A stretch of DNA of 64,000 nt, from NCBI RefSeq assembly GCF_005280205.1, contig NZ_SUND01000003.1, forward strand, positions 62,001 through 126,000. Direction: 5' to 3'. This document shows, piece after piece, positions 19,061-28,678 of this stretch (within the stretch, counting starts at the first letter, position 1; each line of letters opens with the position of its first letter). The notes beneath the pieces are model-generated. The model searched no databases. It was not told where the DNA came from and saw only the letters and a list, made by a program, of their open reading frames with translations. Origin of the DNA: Bacillus yapensis. GTDB taxonomy: Bacteria; Bacillota; Bacilli; Bacillales; Cytobacillaceae. The position numbers were made by a program, and so were the translations under genes.

Positions 19061-19900
19061 TCAATCCTCCGCCAACTTATTTTCAAGTATGTAAAAATGA
19101 AGCATAGAATTTGGATTTCTTTTAACTCCTGTCACAACAAATCCTTTTGAAAATGCTGTACTAATCGCTCCGCGTACTGCGTATCTCCACGCATATGCCC
19201 CTTCGGATGTCCGTTTTTTAATCACTTGGATGTCGGATGGAACCGGAACCAAATATCCACTTTCCTGCTCGCTAATCAAAAGCTCAGTCTTTACTGGTAT
19301 TGGAAAATTGTCCTCCTTTTCTTCCCAGCCGAACAACAGCTTATACTCTGATTCAGTTTGTTTCTCTCTTTCAGCTAAAAGAGTCCTTACCACCCGCTTC
19401 GAACAAATCTCCCACTCTATTAATAAACGGTCTGTAGGTAGCCCTTTATTCAAGTTATCTTCCATCTCACCATAGTAGGAGGCAAAATAACGCTTCGAAT
19501 AAGCACCTAACTTATGAATGTTAAAATAACCATTTCTAATTTCCAATGGATCAAAGGTCCAGACAATCTTTTTATAGCCATAGTTTATCGCCCAATCTCG
19601 CTGCTTTACTTTTAGTTGATAGCCTATTCCTTCATTTTGATAGCTTGCTAATATTCCAGCCATGTGTGAGATTAAATACGTCTCGCCATCCTTGAAACCA
19701 GGAAATCCGTAGCAGAAACCAACTAATCTTTCACCATCAAAGGCTCCAATGACGATCCCTCCATGGTGAATGGAAGCGATCAGCTGAGGCTTGGGAGAAA
19801 CGGTATCCTTACCCCAAATTTCAGCCTGGAGGTCAACAACTTTATCTATATCCTTAAAATCATCTATTTTTTTATAAATGATATTCTTGACGGAACCCAT
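19061..19900 (-). CDS. GNAT superfamily acyltransferase (COG3375-like; candidate D-amino acid N-succinyltransferase)
   Basis: A 279-residue protein. An N-terminal GNAT fold includes GFCYGFPGFKDGETYLISHMAGILASYQNEGIGYQLK, where the QNEGIGYQLK loop is the acyl-CoA pyrophosphate-binding motif A. VWTFDPLEIRNGYFNIHKLGAY follows. A C-terminal region of about 100 residues is specific to this group. In Geobacillus, a protein of this type is described as a succinyl-CoA:D-amino acid N-succinyltransferase encoded beside the racemase. It is the first gene of the operon, about 115 bp after the predicted promoter. The ribosome site (GGGGGT) upstream of ATG 19900 is weak. Confidence 0.8.
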   Translation of the reverse strand: MGSVKNIIYKKIDDFKDIDKVVDLQAEIWGKDTVSPKPQLIASIHHGGIVIGAFDGERLVGFCYGFPGFKDGETYLISHMAGILASYQNEGIGYQLKVKQRDWAINYGYKKIVWTFDPLEIRNGYFNIHKLGAYSKRYFASYYGEMEDNLNKGLPTDRLLIEWEICSKRVVRTLLAEREKQTESEYKLLFGWEEKEDNFPIPVKTELLISEQESGYLVPVPSDIQVIKKRTSEGAYAWRYAVRGAISTAFSKGFVVTGVKRNPNSMLHFYILENKLAED

Positions 19901-20015
19901 CGTTCATTTACCCCCATTCCAAGATGGCATTAGACATACGTTTACCATAAAAAAACTGGACTCATAAAGTTCACACTTTAATTATCTGAATTTTTTGAAG
20001 CATTGACTTTTTTTC

Positions 20016-20044
20016 ATTATATACGAATGGATTGCGCATAACAA
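20016..20044 (-). promoter_or_regulatory. Sigma-A-type promoter of the D-amino acid/peptide operon
   Basis: On the minus strand, -35 TTGTTA (20044-20039) and a perfect -10 TATAAT (20021-20016) are 17 nt apart. A short inverted repeat AAAGT-tcac-ACTTT (19966-19979) lies downstream in the leader and could be an operator, although this is weak. The 339-base gap 19901-20239 holds this promoter, the leader and the terminator of the next gene. Confidence 0.65.
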
Positions 20045-20103
20045 TACAAATAATTTAAAATTCAAAATTTTTAGATACATAAACTCAAAGCTGTTTGAAT
20101 GAA

Positions 20104-20157
20104 CTAAAAAAAGACTTAGAAAACAACATTTTTTCGCTGTTTTCTAAGTCTTTTTTT
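20104..20157 (-). terminator. Strong, near-symmetric terminator downstream of the DUF939 gene
   Basis: A 20-bp stem (20106-20125 with 20138-20157; core AAGACTTAGAAAACA) has A-rich and T-rich flanks on both sides, so it could work in either direction. Confidence 0.9.
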
Positions 20158-20239
20158 ATGATAAATTCCATCATTGTTGTTCTTAACTTAACCATTTAAT
20201 CCTATAAATTCAGATCCAGACAATTGCTTTAATTGTATA

Positions 20240-21235
20240 TTAATTCAATTCCACACTACCTTTTCGATACTTTTTCTTTTCTCTTTTTAACGATTTGAAA
20301 AAGTTTTTAAGGATTAAATATTGTTCAATTTCTTTTGTGATTTGAAGTAGTGTTGCACGAACTTCGAATTCCTCGCGCGTTTTCGGAAGCTCCATTTTTT
20401 GAAATTGTTCCCTCATGTCCAATAGCTTTTCAAGAAAGTTCTGCGGGACCTCACCAGGACAAATGTAACCGGAGAGCTCTTCTAAGAAATCGGCGATCAT
20501 TTTTCCTTGAACAACCGTGATCGGAAGTGCTGCAATAAGAACAAGAATCCTTTCAATGATCTCAAACTGCTTTTCCCTCATTTTAAAATAATGATAGTAG
20601 AGATTTTCATTCCGGCGGAAATGATTTTCTACATCTCGAAAGGCTAATGCTTTTGCTTCATCTATCAAGCTTGCGGTCGATGTTAGCTCTTTTCCATCCC
20701 AACGATTATCATTTGTCCTTAAATAATGGACAATTTCCATCATAATTTTGCTGAAATTCTGTTCTAGTTTATCCTGATACTCGAGTAACTTTTTCTCAGC
20801 ACTCGGCATATACAAATTCATTACAAGGGCCATCCCAACCCCAATAAGTACAATCCCGATCTCATTTAAGAGCAAACCAATCGTGACATTCTTCGCATTA
20901 TAGATATGAAAAATGATAACACTGCTAGACACGATTCCTTCTTGTACCTTAAAAAACACCGCTGTTGGGATAAAAAATAGCAGCATTAACCCAATCGTAA
21001 GCGGATGATATGTAATTCCCTCAAAAAATAGAGTCGAAAAACCCATCGCTATCAGACAAGCAAGGACTCTATCTAAGGATGCTTTCACTGATTTTACCTT
21101 CGTTGGTTTAATGCACAGAATCGTTAAGATACCAGCTGAGGCAAAATTGGTAAGTCCAATTGCTTGAGCTAGAAAAATAGATAGAGTTGTTCCTAATGCA
21201 GTCTTAATCGTACGATAACCTATCTTAAATTTCAT
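20240..21235 (-). CDS. yqjA: Aromatic acid exporter family membrane protein (DUF939, YqjA-like)
   Basis: About 331 residues. The N-terminal half has four or more hydrophobic helices (IKTALGTTLSIFLAQAIGL, AGILTILCIK, LTIGLMLLFFIPTAVFF, LLLNEIGIVLIGVGMALVMNLYMP). The C-terminal half is soluble and helical, ending in a basic tail. This matches the YqjA/aromatic acid exporter group. The ATG at 21235 has GGGGGA upstream. In B. subtilis it lies between yqiW and yqjB/yqjC; here a 12-kb operon is inserted on its downstream side. The substrate is unknown. Confidence 0.8.
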   Translation of the reverse strand: MKFKIGYRTIKTALGTTLSIFLAQAIGLTNFASAGILTILCIKPTKVKSVKASLDRVLACLIAMGFSTLFFEGITYHPLTIGLMLLFFIPTAVFFKVQEGIVSSSVIIFHIYNAKNVTIGLLLNEIGIVLIGVGMALVMNLYMPSAEKKLLEYQDKLEQNFSKIMMEIVHYLRTNDNRWDGKELTSTASLIDEAKALAFRDVENHFRRNENLYYHYFKMREKQFEIIERILVLIAALPITVVQGKMIADFLEELSGYICPGEVPQNFLEKLLDMREQFQKMELPKTREEFEVRATLLQITKEIEQYLILKNFFKSLKREKKKYRKGSVELN

Positions 21236-21349
21236 AAAATCCCCCAAAATTGTTTTGGTGTACTTCTAGAATCAAATGCTTGAAATACAAATAAACTTAT
21301 TACATTGTGAATTTTACTACATACGATTAGTATTTGGAATAACCGGTTC

Positions 21350-21385
21350 TTAATATGAAAAAAAACCTCGGAATAACCGAGGTTT
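21350..21385 (-). terminator. Terminator of brxB
   Basis: A 9-bp perfect stem, AAACCTCGG (21363-21371) with CCGAGGTTT (21377-21385), is followed on the minus strand by a run of T. Confidence 0.9.
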
Positions 21386-21401
21386 AAAAGTCTAGATATT
21401 A

Positions 21402-21839
21402 TTATACTTCTTCACAATACTGTTCGAATGCATCCTGTAGCTTTTGCACAACTTCCATTGGACCATGACCTTCAATATCATGACGCTCAACCATAGTAAC
21501 TAGCTTTCCATCCTTTAATAATGCGAAAGACGGTGAGGATGGCGGATAACCAGTAAAGTAAGAACGTGCCTTTTCAGTCGCTTCCTTATCTTGACCAGCA
21601 AAGACAGTCACTAATTGATCAGGTCTCTTATCATAATGTAGGGAGTGCATAGCCGCTGGACGAGCAATACCACCTGCACATCCACAAACTGAATTGACCA
21701 TTACAAGTGTTGTCCCTTTTTGTTGTAATGCTTCGTCAACTTGCTCTGGAGTTGCCAATTCTTTATAACCCGCAGCAACAATTTCTTGTCTCGCTTGGCG
21801 AACAACATCATTCATGAATAAATTAAAATCCATGTTCAT
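21402..21839 (-). CDS. brxB: Bacilliredoxin BrxB (YqiW)
   Basis: This 145-residue protein has the CGC active site of the bacilliredoxin (DUF1094) family at Cys52-Gly-Cys54 ([16 protein letters not shown]). Conserved [14 protein letters not shown] and [14 protein letters not shown] follow. The sequence is close to B. subtilis YqiW as I recall it. Bacilliredoxins remove bacillithiol from S-bacillithiolated proteins after oxidative stress. ATG 21839 follows GGGAGCG. It is a monocistronic unit with its own terminator. Confidence 0.93.
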   Translation of the reverse strand: MNMDFNLFMNDVVRQARQEIVAAGYKELATPEQVDEALQQKGTTLVMVNSVCGCAGGIARPAAMHSLHYDKRPDQLVTVFAGQDKEATEKARSYFTGYPPSSPSFALLKDGKLVTMVERHDIEGHGPMEVVQKLQDAFEQYCEEV

Positions 21840-22034
21840 CTATATCGCTCCCTTATTTCAAGTAAGTATTTATCTCCTCTACATGATACCAATATACGTA
21901 CATCCTTTACAAATAAAATTATTCGAAAAAACAAGGTTTAGGCAATCTAGGATTGGGTATATACACCATAAGCAACATCTATCCCATAATTACCCCTAAT
22001 TGGCTGCCATGAATATATGGTGGCTCTTTTTATC

Positions 22035-22089
22035 CTTATTAACAAGAAGCCCCCTTCCTCAGAATCCATTTAGAATTTTGAAGAAGGGG
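22035..22089 (-). terminator. Probable terminator of the mutA-mutB-meaB operon
   Basis: The outer stem is CCCCTTC/GAAGGGG (22051-22057 with 22083-22089) and the inner stem is TCAGAAT/ATTTTGA with a G-U pair. On the minus strand CTTCTTGTT follows, so the T tract is poor. Confidence 0.55.
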
Positions 22090-22096
22090 TCGGTCA

Positions 22097-23218
22097 TTAT
22101 TTCGCTTCAAAGTATTTTTCAAAAAGACTCGCCACCGCGGAAGTAACCGTTGTACTACCGGCAATCACTTCATTTTCGAATTTCGGAAGTAAATCCTTTA
22201 CAACTGGATGATAGAAAAAGTCTGTTTGTAGCTGATCGATAATCATCGCTCTCAGCCATTCCTTCGTTTGTGCTCGACGTCGCTCTTCAAATACGCCCGA
22301 CTTTTTTGTTGTTTCCTCAAAGTCTTTAACTGTCTCCCAAACGTTTTTAATCCCTTCATCATAAAGGGCGGAACACGTATACGCTTTGGTTCCCCATCCC
22401 TTTGTGGCTGGTTGTAAAAAATGGAGAATTTGATTATATTCTTTCATTGTTTTTTCCGCGTTTTTTTTATTAACTCCGTCCGCTTTGTTGATAAAAATTC
22501 CATCAGCCAGTTCCATGATGCCCTTTTTCATACCTTGAAGCTCATCCCCAGCTCCTGTTAAAACAAGGAGCATAAAGAAATCGACCATTTCACGAACAAT
22601 GACTTCACTTTGTCCGACGCCAACCGTTTCGATTAAAATCACATCAAAACCAGCAGCCTCACAAATGAGCATCGTTTCTCGTGTTTTTCGATGGACACCG
22701 CCTAATTTCCCGCTTGAAGGTGAAGGACGAATAAAAGCTCGTGGATTTCGAGCAAGCTGCTCCATCCGCGTTTTATCTCCTAGAATACTTCCTCCACTAA
22801 TTTTGGAACTCGGGTCGACTGCAAGGACAGCGACCTTCATTCCTAAACTACAAAGATAGCTCCCGAAAGCTTCAATAAACGTACTTTTCCCTGCACCCGG
22901 TACTCCAGTAATTCCAATACGCAAAGCTTTCCCTGAATGAGGAAGAAGCAATTGCAAAAGTTCCTGTGCTTGCTTGAAATGATGCTCAGCATTGCTCTCA
23001 ATCAGAGTAATCGCTCTTGCTAAAGATTTGCGCTCTCCATTTAGTACCCCTGAATAAAGCTCTTCTACAGATAGTCCGCTCGCACTCTTTTTTTGAAACC
23101 GAACAGTTTTTTTATCAAACCACTCAGTTTGCACACCTTCAACCCCTTTTCGTACAACAGTAGAAAACTTTTCAGGGTGCTCTGGATCTGTCCATTCTGG
23201 CTTCTTATCATTTGTCAT
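22097..23218 (-). CDS. meaB: Methylmalonyl-CoA mutase-associated GTPase MeaB (ArgK family)
   Basis: A 373-residue G3E-type P-loop GTPase with Walker A GITGVPGAGKSTFIE (about residue 100), VLAVDPSS, LIETVGVGQSE (switch and Walker B) and FINKADGVN as the NKxD base-recognition motif. MeaB loads and protects the cobalamin cofactor of methylmalonyl-CoA mutase. The ATG directly follows the mutB stop (TAAATG), so the two are translated from one message. Confidence 0.92.
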   Translation of the reverse strand: MTNDKKPEWTDPEHPEKFSTVVRKGVEGVQTEWFDKKTVRFQKKSASGLSVEELYSGVLNGERKSLARAITLIESNAEHHFKQAQELLQLLLPHSGKALRIGITGVPGAGKSTFIEAFGSYLCSLGMKVAVLAVDPSSKISGGSILGDKTRMEQLARNPRAFIRPSPSSGKLGGVHRKTRETMLICEAAGFDVILIETVGVGQSEVIVREMVDFFMLLVLTGAGDELQGMKKGIMELADGIFINKADGVNKKNAEKTMKEYNQILHFLQPATKGWGTKAYTCSALYDEGIKNVWETVKDFEETTKKSGVFEERRRAQTKEWLRAMIIDQLQTDFFYHPVVKDLLPKFENEVIAGSTTVTSAVASLFEKYFEAK

Positions 23219-25408
23219 TTAGCTCGACACTTCCTCATAGCCAAGTCTTTCATAAATAGCTCGAACGACCTTTTGCGCTGCAACTGGAATTACTGTTCCT
23301 GGTCCAAAAATTGCAGCTGCCCCATTGGCATAAAGGAACTCGTAATCCTGTGCGGGAATAACGCCACCAACTACTACGAGAATATCTTTACGACCAAGCT
23401 TTTTTAATTCCTCGATTAATTGCGGAAGCAGGGTCTTGTGACCTGCGGTCAAAGAGCTCATGCCTATAACATGAACATCATTTTCTACCGCTTGCAACGC
23501 TGTCTCTTCTGGAGTTTGGAACAATGGACCAATATCCACATCAAAGCCTAAGTCGGCAAATGCAGTTGAAATGACCTTTGCTCCACGATCATGCCCATCC
23601 TGACCCATTTTCGCGATTAATATTCTTGGTCTACGACCTTCATTTTCTAAAAACTCTTCCGTCATTCGCTGAATTTCTGCAATCTCTTCCTCATTAGAAA
23701 ATGCTGAGCTATACACACCCGAAATGGAACGAATGACTGCCTTATGGCGATTGACTACTTTTTCTATCGCATACGAAATTTCCCCTAAGGTTGCCCTCAC
23801 TCTTGCCGCCTCGACAGCCAGCTCCAGTAAATTCCCCTCACCGGTTTCTGCCGCAAACGTAATAGCTGCCAATGCTTCTAGCACCTTAGATTCATCACGA
23901 TTTTTCTTCAATTGTTCAAGTTTTTCAATTTGTCTTAAGCGAACTGCTGTATTATCGATGTCGAGAATTTCTATCGGCTCTTCCTTATCTAGACGATATT
24001 TATTGACCCCTATTATCGTCTCTTTCCCTGAGTCAATTTGCGCTTGACGCTTTGCTGCAGCCTCTTCAATTTTCATTTTTGGAAGTCCCGTTTCAATCGC
24101 CTTTGCCATTCCACCTAAATTCTCAATTTCCTCAATATGCTCCCATGCCCGCTGTACGAGCTGGTCTGTTAAGGCTTCTACATAATAGGAACCACCCCAA
24201 GGATCAATAACATCCGTGATTCCCGTCTCCTCTTGTAAAAATAGTTGAGTATTACGAGCGATTCTTGCTGAAAAATCAGTCGGGAGCGCAATCGCTTCAT
24301 CGAGTGCATTTGTATGAAGTGACTGGGTGTGACCCATCGCTGCTGCGTGTGCTTCAATCAAAGTCCGCGTGACGTTATTAAACGGATCCTGCTCCGTTAA
24401 GCTCCATCCGGATGTTTGCGAATGCGTTCGTAAAGCAAGCGACTTCGGATTTTTCGGTTCAAAGGACTGCATCATTTTTGCCCAGATCAAGCGTGCTGCT
24501 CTCATTTTTGCTACTTCCATAAAATAGTTCATTCCGATTGCCCAAAAGAATGATAGGCGTGGCGCAAAGGAATCAATTGGAATGCCCGCTTTTAGCCCTG
24601 TTCGCACATACTCTAATCCATCAGCGAGCGTATAGGCTAATTCAATATCAGCTGGGGCACCAGCTTCCTGCATATGATAGCCAGAAATACTAATGCTATT
24701 AAACTTCGGCATAAATTTTGATGTGTATTCAAAAATGTCGGCAATCACTTTCATTGACATCTCAGGTGGATAAATATACGTATTGCGAACCATATATTCT
24801 TTTAAAATATCATTTTGAATCGTTCCTGACAGTTTATCTTGCGTGACACCTTGCTCTTCTGCTGTCACAATATAAAAAGCCATAATCGGTAATACTGCTC
24901 CATTCATCGTCATCGAGACTGACATTTGATCAAGGGGAATCCCATCAAACAATGTCTTCATATCGAGAACCGAATCAATCGCGACACCCGCTTTCCCCAC
25001 ATCACCTACTACACGAGGATGATCAGAATCATAGCCACGATGTGTCGCCAAATCAAAGGCAACAGAAAGTCCCTTTTGCCCCATTGCTAAATTTCTGCGA
25101 TAAAAAGCATTGCTCTCTTCGGCGGTAGAAAAGCCTGCATATTGCCGGACCGTCCACGGACGATTCACATACATCGTCGGATACGGTCCTCTTGTATATG
25201 GAGGTAATCCTGGTAAATGGTCTAACTGCTCTAAACCAACACGATCCTCATCTGTATATAGAGGCTTGATCTGAATATTTTCATTGGTAGCAAATATTAG
25301 TTCCTCTATCGCTTCATCGATTTCCTGTTCCGCTTTCTTTTGCCAATCTTCCTTTGATGGTTGTTTCTCTGAAAATAGAGAAACACTTTTAAAATTCGGC
25401 TTAGTCAT
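23219..25408 (-). CDS. mutB: Methylmalonyl-CoA mutase large (catalytic) subunit
   Basis: This 729-residue protein has a TIM-barrel catalytic domain ([49 protein letters not shown]) and a C-terminal B12-binding domain. The latter has the DxHxxG cobalamin motif in [12 protein letters not shown], plus GMSSLTAGH and VVGGVIP. It converts methylmalonyl-CoA to succinyl-CoA in propionate and branched-chain amino acid catabolism. It overlaps mutA by 8 nt. B. subtilis, as I recall, lacks this enzyme. Confidence 0.95.
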   Translation of the reverse strand: MTKPNFKSVSLFSEKQPSKEDWQKKAEQEIDEAIEELIFATNENIQIKPLYTDEDRVGLEQLDHLPGLPPYTRGPYPTMYVNRPWTVRQYAGFSTAEESNAFYRRNLAMGQKGLSVAFDLATHRGYDSDHPRVVGDVGKAGVAIDSVLDMKTLFDGIPLDQMSVSMTMNGAVLPIMAFYIVTAEEQGVTQDKLSGTIQNDILKEYMVRNTYIYPPEMSMKVIADIFEYTSKFMPKFNSISISGYHMQEAGAPADIELAYTLADGLEYVRTGLKAGIPIDSFAPRLSFFWAIGMNYFMEVAKMRAARLIWAKMMQSFEPKNPKSLALRTHSQTSGWSLTEQDPFNNVTRTLIEAHAAAMGHTQSLHTNALDEAIALPTDFSARIARNTQLFLQEETGITDVIDPWGGSYYVEALTDQLVQRAWEHIEEIENLGGMAKAIETGLPKMKIEEAAAKRQAQIDSGKETIIGVNKYRLDKEEPIEILDIDNTAVRLRQIEKLEQLKKNRDESKVLEALAAITFAAETGEGNLLELAVEAARVRATLGEISYAIEKVVNRHKAVIRSISGVYSSAFSNEEEIAEIQRMTEEFLENEGRRPRILIAKMGQDGHDRGAKVISTAFADLGFDVDIGPLFQTPEETALQAVENDVHVIGMSSLTAGHKTLLPQLIEELKKLGRKDILVVVGGVIPAQDYEFLYANGAAAIFGPGTVIPVAAQKVVRAIYERLGYEEVSS

Positions 25409-27227
25409 CGGCTCCCACCTCCATATCAGCTAGAAGATAAGAAAGAGTTTCATAGCAATTACTTTTCACATGGATAAAATCTTTGATTCCGGATTGTTCC
25501 CATTTGGCTTTTTCTTCTGGGATACCTGCCAAATAGAGCTGAACATTATGATAAGTCACCTTTAGTTGTTCGGCTACCGCTAATCCGAAAGCTTCATATT
25601 GTTCATTCGAACCACAAATAATATAGTGTTGGAGATTTGTTTCCTTGATGAATTCTTCAGCGGCCTCTGCCTTTAGAATTTCTCCACTCACTTTTGACTC
25701 AATTCCCCCCGGCGAAAGAAATCCTTGGATAAAATCCATCCGCATTTTATAAGACTTTACATCTCCTAAAGTGATTAGCCCAACAACTGGTGAGATTCCT
25801 TTTTCCTTTAATAGAGTCGCTTTTTTACGCAAGCGCTCAAAAGGCTCAGCTAATCTTCCTTGAGGAATTGGTTCAATGAATCCTGTTGCTTTATCACCTG
25901 GCTGTCCCTGGACATCTAGTGAGTCTCCTCTTAAATCAGCATACTTATTCGTCCCTACGATTGTCTGCTTTCTAGTAGAAACTGCCGTCTCTCTTTTCTC
26001 ACGAACACTCGCAATCTCTGACTGAATCCAGCCCTGTTTTAGTCCTTCTAAGATACCGCCCTTTTCATCGATTCCGAGGAATAACTGCCATGCTTTGTCT
26101 GCAAGCTCATTCGTTAAATGCTCGATGTACCAGGAACCACCTGCTGGATCAATTGTCATCGTTAAATGTGCTTCTTCTCTTAGAATCAACTGGGTATTGC
26201 GTGCGATCCGCTCCGAAAATTCTGTTGCTGCACCTTCAGGCTCATTGAAAGGACTAACATGTAAATATTGCACCCCTCCTAGGACTGCCGCAAAAGCTTC
26301 ATTCCCAGCCCGAAGCATATTAACATATGGATCAAAAACTGTTTTCGTATAACTTGAGGTAGTTGCTGAAATCATCATTCCTTGACTTACTGCCCCGTAC
26401 GCTTCTGTTACTTTGCTCCAAAGGATTCTCGCTGCCCTTAGCTTCGCCACTTCCATGAAAAAATTCGCCCCAATGGAAAACTGAAAGACAAGTTTGGATA
26501 AAATCGTGTCCAATGAGAGACCACGAGATGATAACTCCTCGATATGCGTCACACCTGTACTAATCGCAATCGCGAGTTCCTGAACGGCATTTGCCCCGCC
26601 ATTGTGATATGGTGTCGTATCTACTAAAATCGTCCGCACATTGGGCAAGGTCTGTGCTGCCTTAGAGATAGCTTCGTATAGTTCTTTGTATGCCACGTTC
26701 ACGTTGTCTTCAGCTGCTCCATTTTCAGCTAAAATAGCAATCGGGTCCTGTGCAATAAAACCGGTTCCCTCCACAGCAGAGGCGAATCTACTGACCGTAT
26801 CTAGTAAGCGACCATGATACGCTTTCCCATTCAAACTATAAGGATAATGTCCGTGAAATTCTTCTAAATCCTCTAGCTGAGTTAAAATGACATCATTTAC
26901 CTCAAAAGAGATAGCCGTTTGTCCCTTCTCCATTGCCTTTTGGAGCGACACTTTTAGTTCATCTACATGGATTTTTTGTGCAACTTTCCATTCCTGACTT
27001 ACATAACCAAGAGCATATACACCTCTTCTGAAATCGCCTTGAGCAGGAAATGGACTCGCCACAGTTTGATCTTGACGAGTATAAAGCGGTTTCATTTTAA
27101 TCTCTTCATATATATCTTTAGCTAGGGTTTCGATCGTTCTTCCTTTTAGAGACTCTTCACTTTTTGCCTTCCAATCCTCTAAGCTGGCGCTTGGAAAAGA
27201 CTGGTCTCGCATTTCCTTCATCCCCAT
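25401..27227 (-). CDS. mutA: Methylmalonyl-CoA mutase small subunit
   Basis: This 608-residue protein is homologous to MutB across the barrel ([64 protein letters not shown]). It lacks the cobalamin-ligating His: the DxHxxG position reads [10 protein letters not shown]. This is the mark of the non-catalytic partner in heterodimeric mutases. ATG 27227 follows GGGAGGAG. It is the first gene of mutA-mutB-meaB, with a good promoter at 27298-27326. Confidence 0.93.
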   Translation of the reverse strand: MGMKEMRDQSFPSASLEDWKAKSEESLKGRTIETLAKDIYEEIKMKPLYTRQDQTVASPFPAQGDFRRGVYALGYVSQEWKVAQKIHVDELKVSLQKAMEKGQTAISFEVNDVILTQLEDLEEFHGHYPYSLNGKAYHGRLLDTVSRFASAVEGTGFIAQDPIAILAENGAAEDNVNVAYKELYEAISKAAQTLPNVRTILVDTTPYHNGGANAVQELAIAISTGVTHIEELSSRGLSLDTILSKLVFQFSIGANFFMEVAKLRAARILWSKVTEAYGAVSQGMMISATTSSYTKTVFDPYVNMLRAGNEAFAAVLGGVQYLHVSPFNEPEGAATEFSERIARNTQLILREEAHLTMTIDPAGGSWYIEHLTNELADKAWQLFLGIDEKGGILEGLKQGWIQSEIASVREKRETAVSTRKQTIVGTNKYADLRGDSLDVQGQPGDKATGFIEPIPQGRLAEPFERLRKKATLLKEKGISPVVGLITLGDVKSYKMRMDFIQGFLSPGGIESKVSGEILKAEAAEEFIKETNLQHYIICGSNEQYEAFGLAVAEQLKVTYHNVQLYLAGIPEEKAKWEQSGIKDFIHVKSNCYETLSYLLADMEVGADD

Positions 27228-27297
27228 TCAAGCCTCTCCTCCCTGAAACTGTTCTACCTTAATATTATTAAAATTCAAATTATTCTTAGATAATTCT

Positions 27298-27326
27298 ATT
27301 GTAGTACACAGACAGCTTTCTCGCAA
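27298..27326 (-). promoter_or_regulatory. Sigma-A-type promoter of mutA-mutB-meaB
   Basis: On the minus strand, -35 TTGCGA (27326-27321) and -10 TACAAT (27303-27298) have a 17-nt spacer. The spacing to the mutA start is about 70 nt. Confidence 0.6.
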
Positions 27327-27334
27327 TGAACAGA

Positions 27335-27369
27335 AGGATCGAAAAAAGCCGCTGTTTCCACAGCGACTT
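27335..27369 (-). terminator. Terminator of the bkd operon
   Basis: A 10-bp stem with one G-U pair, AAGTCGCTGT with ACAGCGGCTT (27369-27360 and 27355-27346), has a 4-nt loop and is followed on the minus strand by TTTTC, just after the bkdB stop. Confidence 0.88.
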
Positions 27370-27374
27370 TCATC

Positions 27375-28643
27375 TTAATATATCGAAGTATTTTCTTTAC
27401 TCGTGTTTTCTAGAATCTCTTTTACTCTTTGAAGGAATCGACCACACACAAGTCCATCAAGAACACGATGGTCTAGAGATAAGCATAGATTTACCATATC
27501 TCTAACAGCAATCATGCCATTAATCACGACAGGTCGTTTTACAATGGACTCTACTTGTAAAATCGCAGCCTGCGGATAGTTGATAATCCCCATTGATTGA
27601 ACAGAACCAAAAGATCCTGTGTTATTAACTGTGAATGTTCCACCTTGCATATCTTCACCAGTTAATTTGCCACTGCGTACCTTTGAAGCATACTCCGTAA
27701 TTTCTCGGGCAATTCCTTTGATTGTCTTTTCATCAGCAGCTTTAATAACAGGAACAAATAGAGCATCCTCTGTTGCAACCGCGATAGAAATATTAATGTC
27801 TTTTTTCTGAACAATTTTATCGCCTGCCCACATCGAATTCATTTGTGGGAATTCTTTTAACGCTTGCGCAACAGCTTTTACAAAGAAGGCGAAGAATGTT
27901 AAATTGAAGCCTTCCTTAGCCTTAAATTCATTTTTAAGAGCGTTACGGTAGTCTACAAGGTTTGTAACATCAACCTCGATCATTGTCCAAGCATGAGGAA
28001 TTTCATGCTTACTGCGAAGCATATTCGTCGCAATTGCTTTACGCACACCAGTAACCGGTATTTCCACATCTCCTGTCGCAACAGGAATGCTAGGTGCCGC
28101 AGCTGGCTTAGCAGAAGCCACAGGTGCAGTTGGAGCGGCTGCCTCAACCTTGCTAGACTGTGCTGGGACTTCAGTAGCCGTTGGAATTTGACCAGATTCA
28201 ACCACTTTTAAAATATCTTTTCTCGTAATACGTCCACCAGCACCAGTTCCTTGCACAAGATTTAAGTCAATTCCATGCTCCTGTGAAAGCTTTAGGACAG
28301 CAGGTGAATAGCGAGCCTTATTGCTCACGTCTTGCTCAGCTGTAATGGCAGTTGTTTCCTCAGGTGTAGTAGCAGCTTGTTCTACAGTTTCCGTTGCGCC
28401 ACCTTCAACCTCGATTGTACAAATGATTTCACCAACAGCCAACGTATCTCCCTCTCCAGCGATCAATTCCTTAATCACTCCAGAAAAAGAAGATGGGACC
28501 TCTGCATTGACCTTATCCGTCATTACTTCAGCCAGTGGATCATACTTATTCACTTTATCTCCAACAGAAACGAGCCATTTACTAATTGTTCCCTCTGTTA
28601 CACTTTCCCCTAATTGAGGCATCTTAATTTGTTCAATTGCCAA
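27375..28643 (-). CDS. bkdB: Branched-chain alpha-keto acid dehydrogenase E2, lipoamide acyltransferase
   Basis: A 422-residue protein with three domains. There is an N-terminal lipoyl domain with the modified Lys in EVMTDKVNAEVPS, an E3-binding domain near residue 110 (ARYSPAVLKLSQEHGIDLNLVQGTGAGGRITRKDIL), and a C-terminal acyltransferase core ending in the catalytic SLDHRVLDG. The Ala/Pro-rich linkers are typical. It transfers the branched acyl group to CoA. It is the last gene of the operon. Confidence 0.95.
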   Translation of the reverse strand: MAIEQIKMPQLGESVTEGTISKWLVSVGDKVNKYDPLAEVMTDKVNAEVPSSFSGVIKELIAGEGDTLAVGEIICTIEVEGGATETVEQAATTPEETTAITAEQDVSNKARYSPAVLKLSQEHGIDLNLVQGTGAGGRITRKDILKVVESGQIPTATEVPAQSSKVEAAAPTAPVASAKPAAAPSIPVATGDVEIPVTGVRKAIATNMLRSKHEIPHAWTMIEVDVTNLVDYRNALKNEFKAKEGFNLTFFAFFVKAVAQALKEFPQMNSMWAGDKIVQKKDINISIAVATEDALFVPVIKAADEKTIKGIAREITEYASKVRSGKLTGEDMQGGTFTVNNTGSFGSVQSMGIINYPQAAILQVESIVKRPVVINGMIAVRDMVNLCLSLDHRVLDGLVCGRFLQRVKEILENTSKENTSIY

Positions 28644-28678
28644 TTCGAATAACCTCCTTCATCCTCGAACATTGCTAT

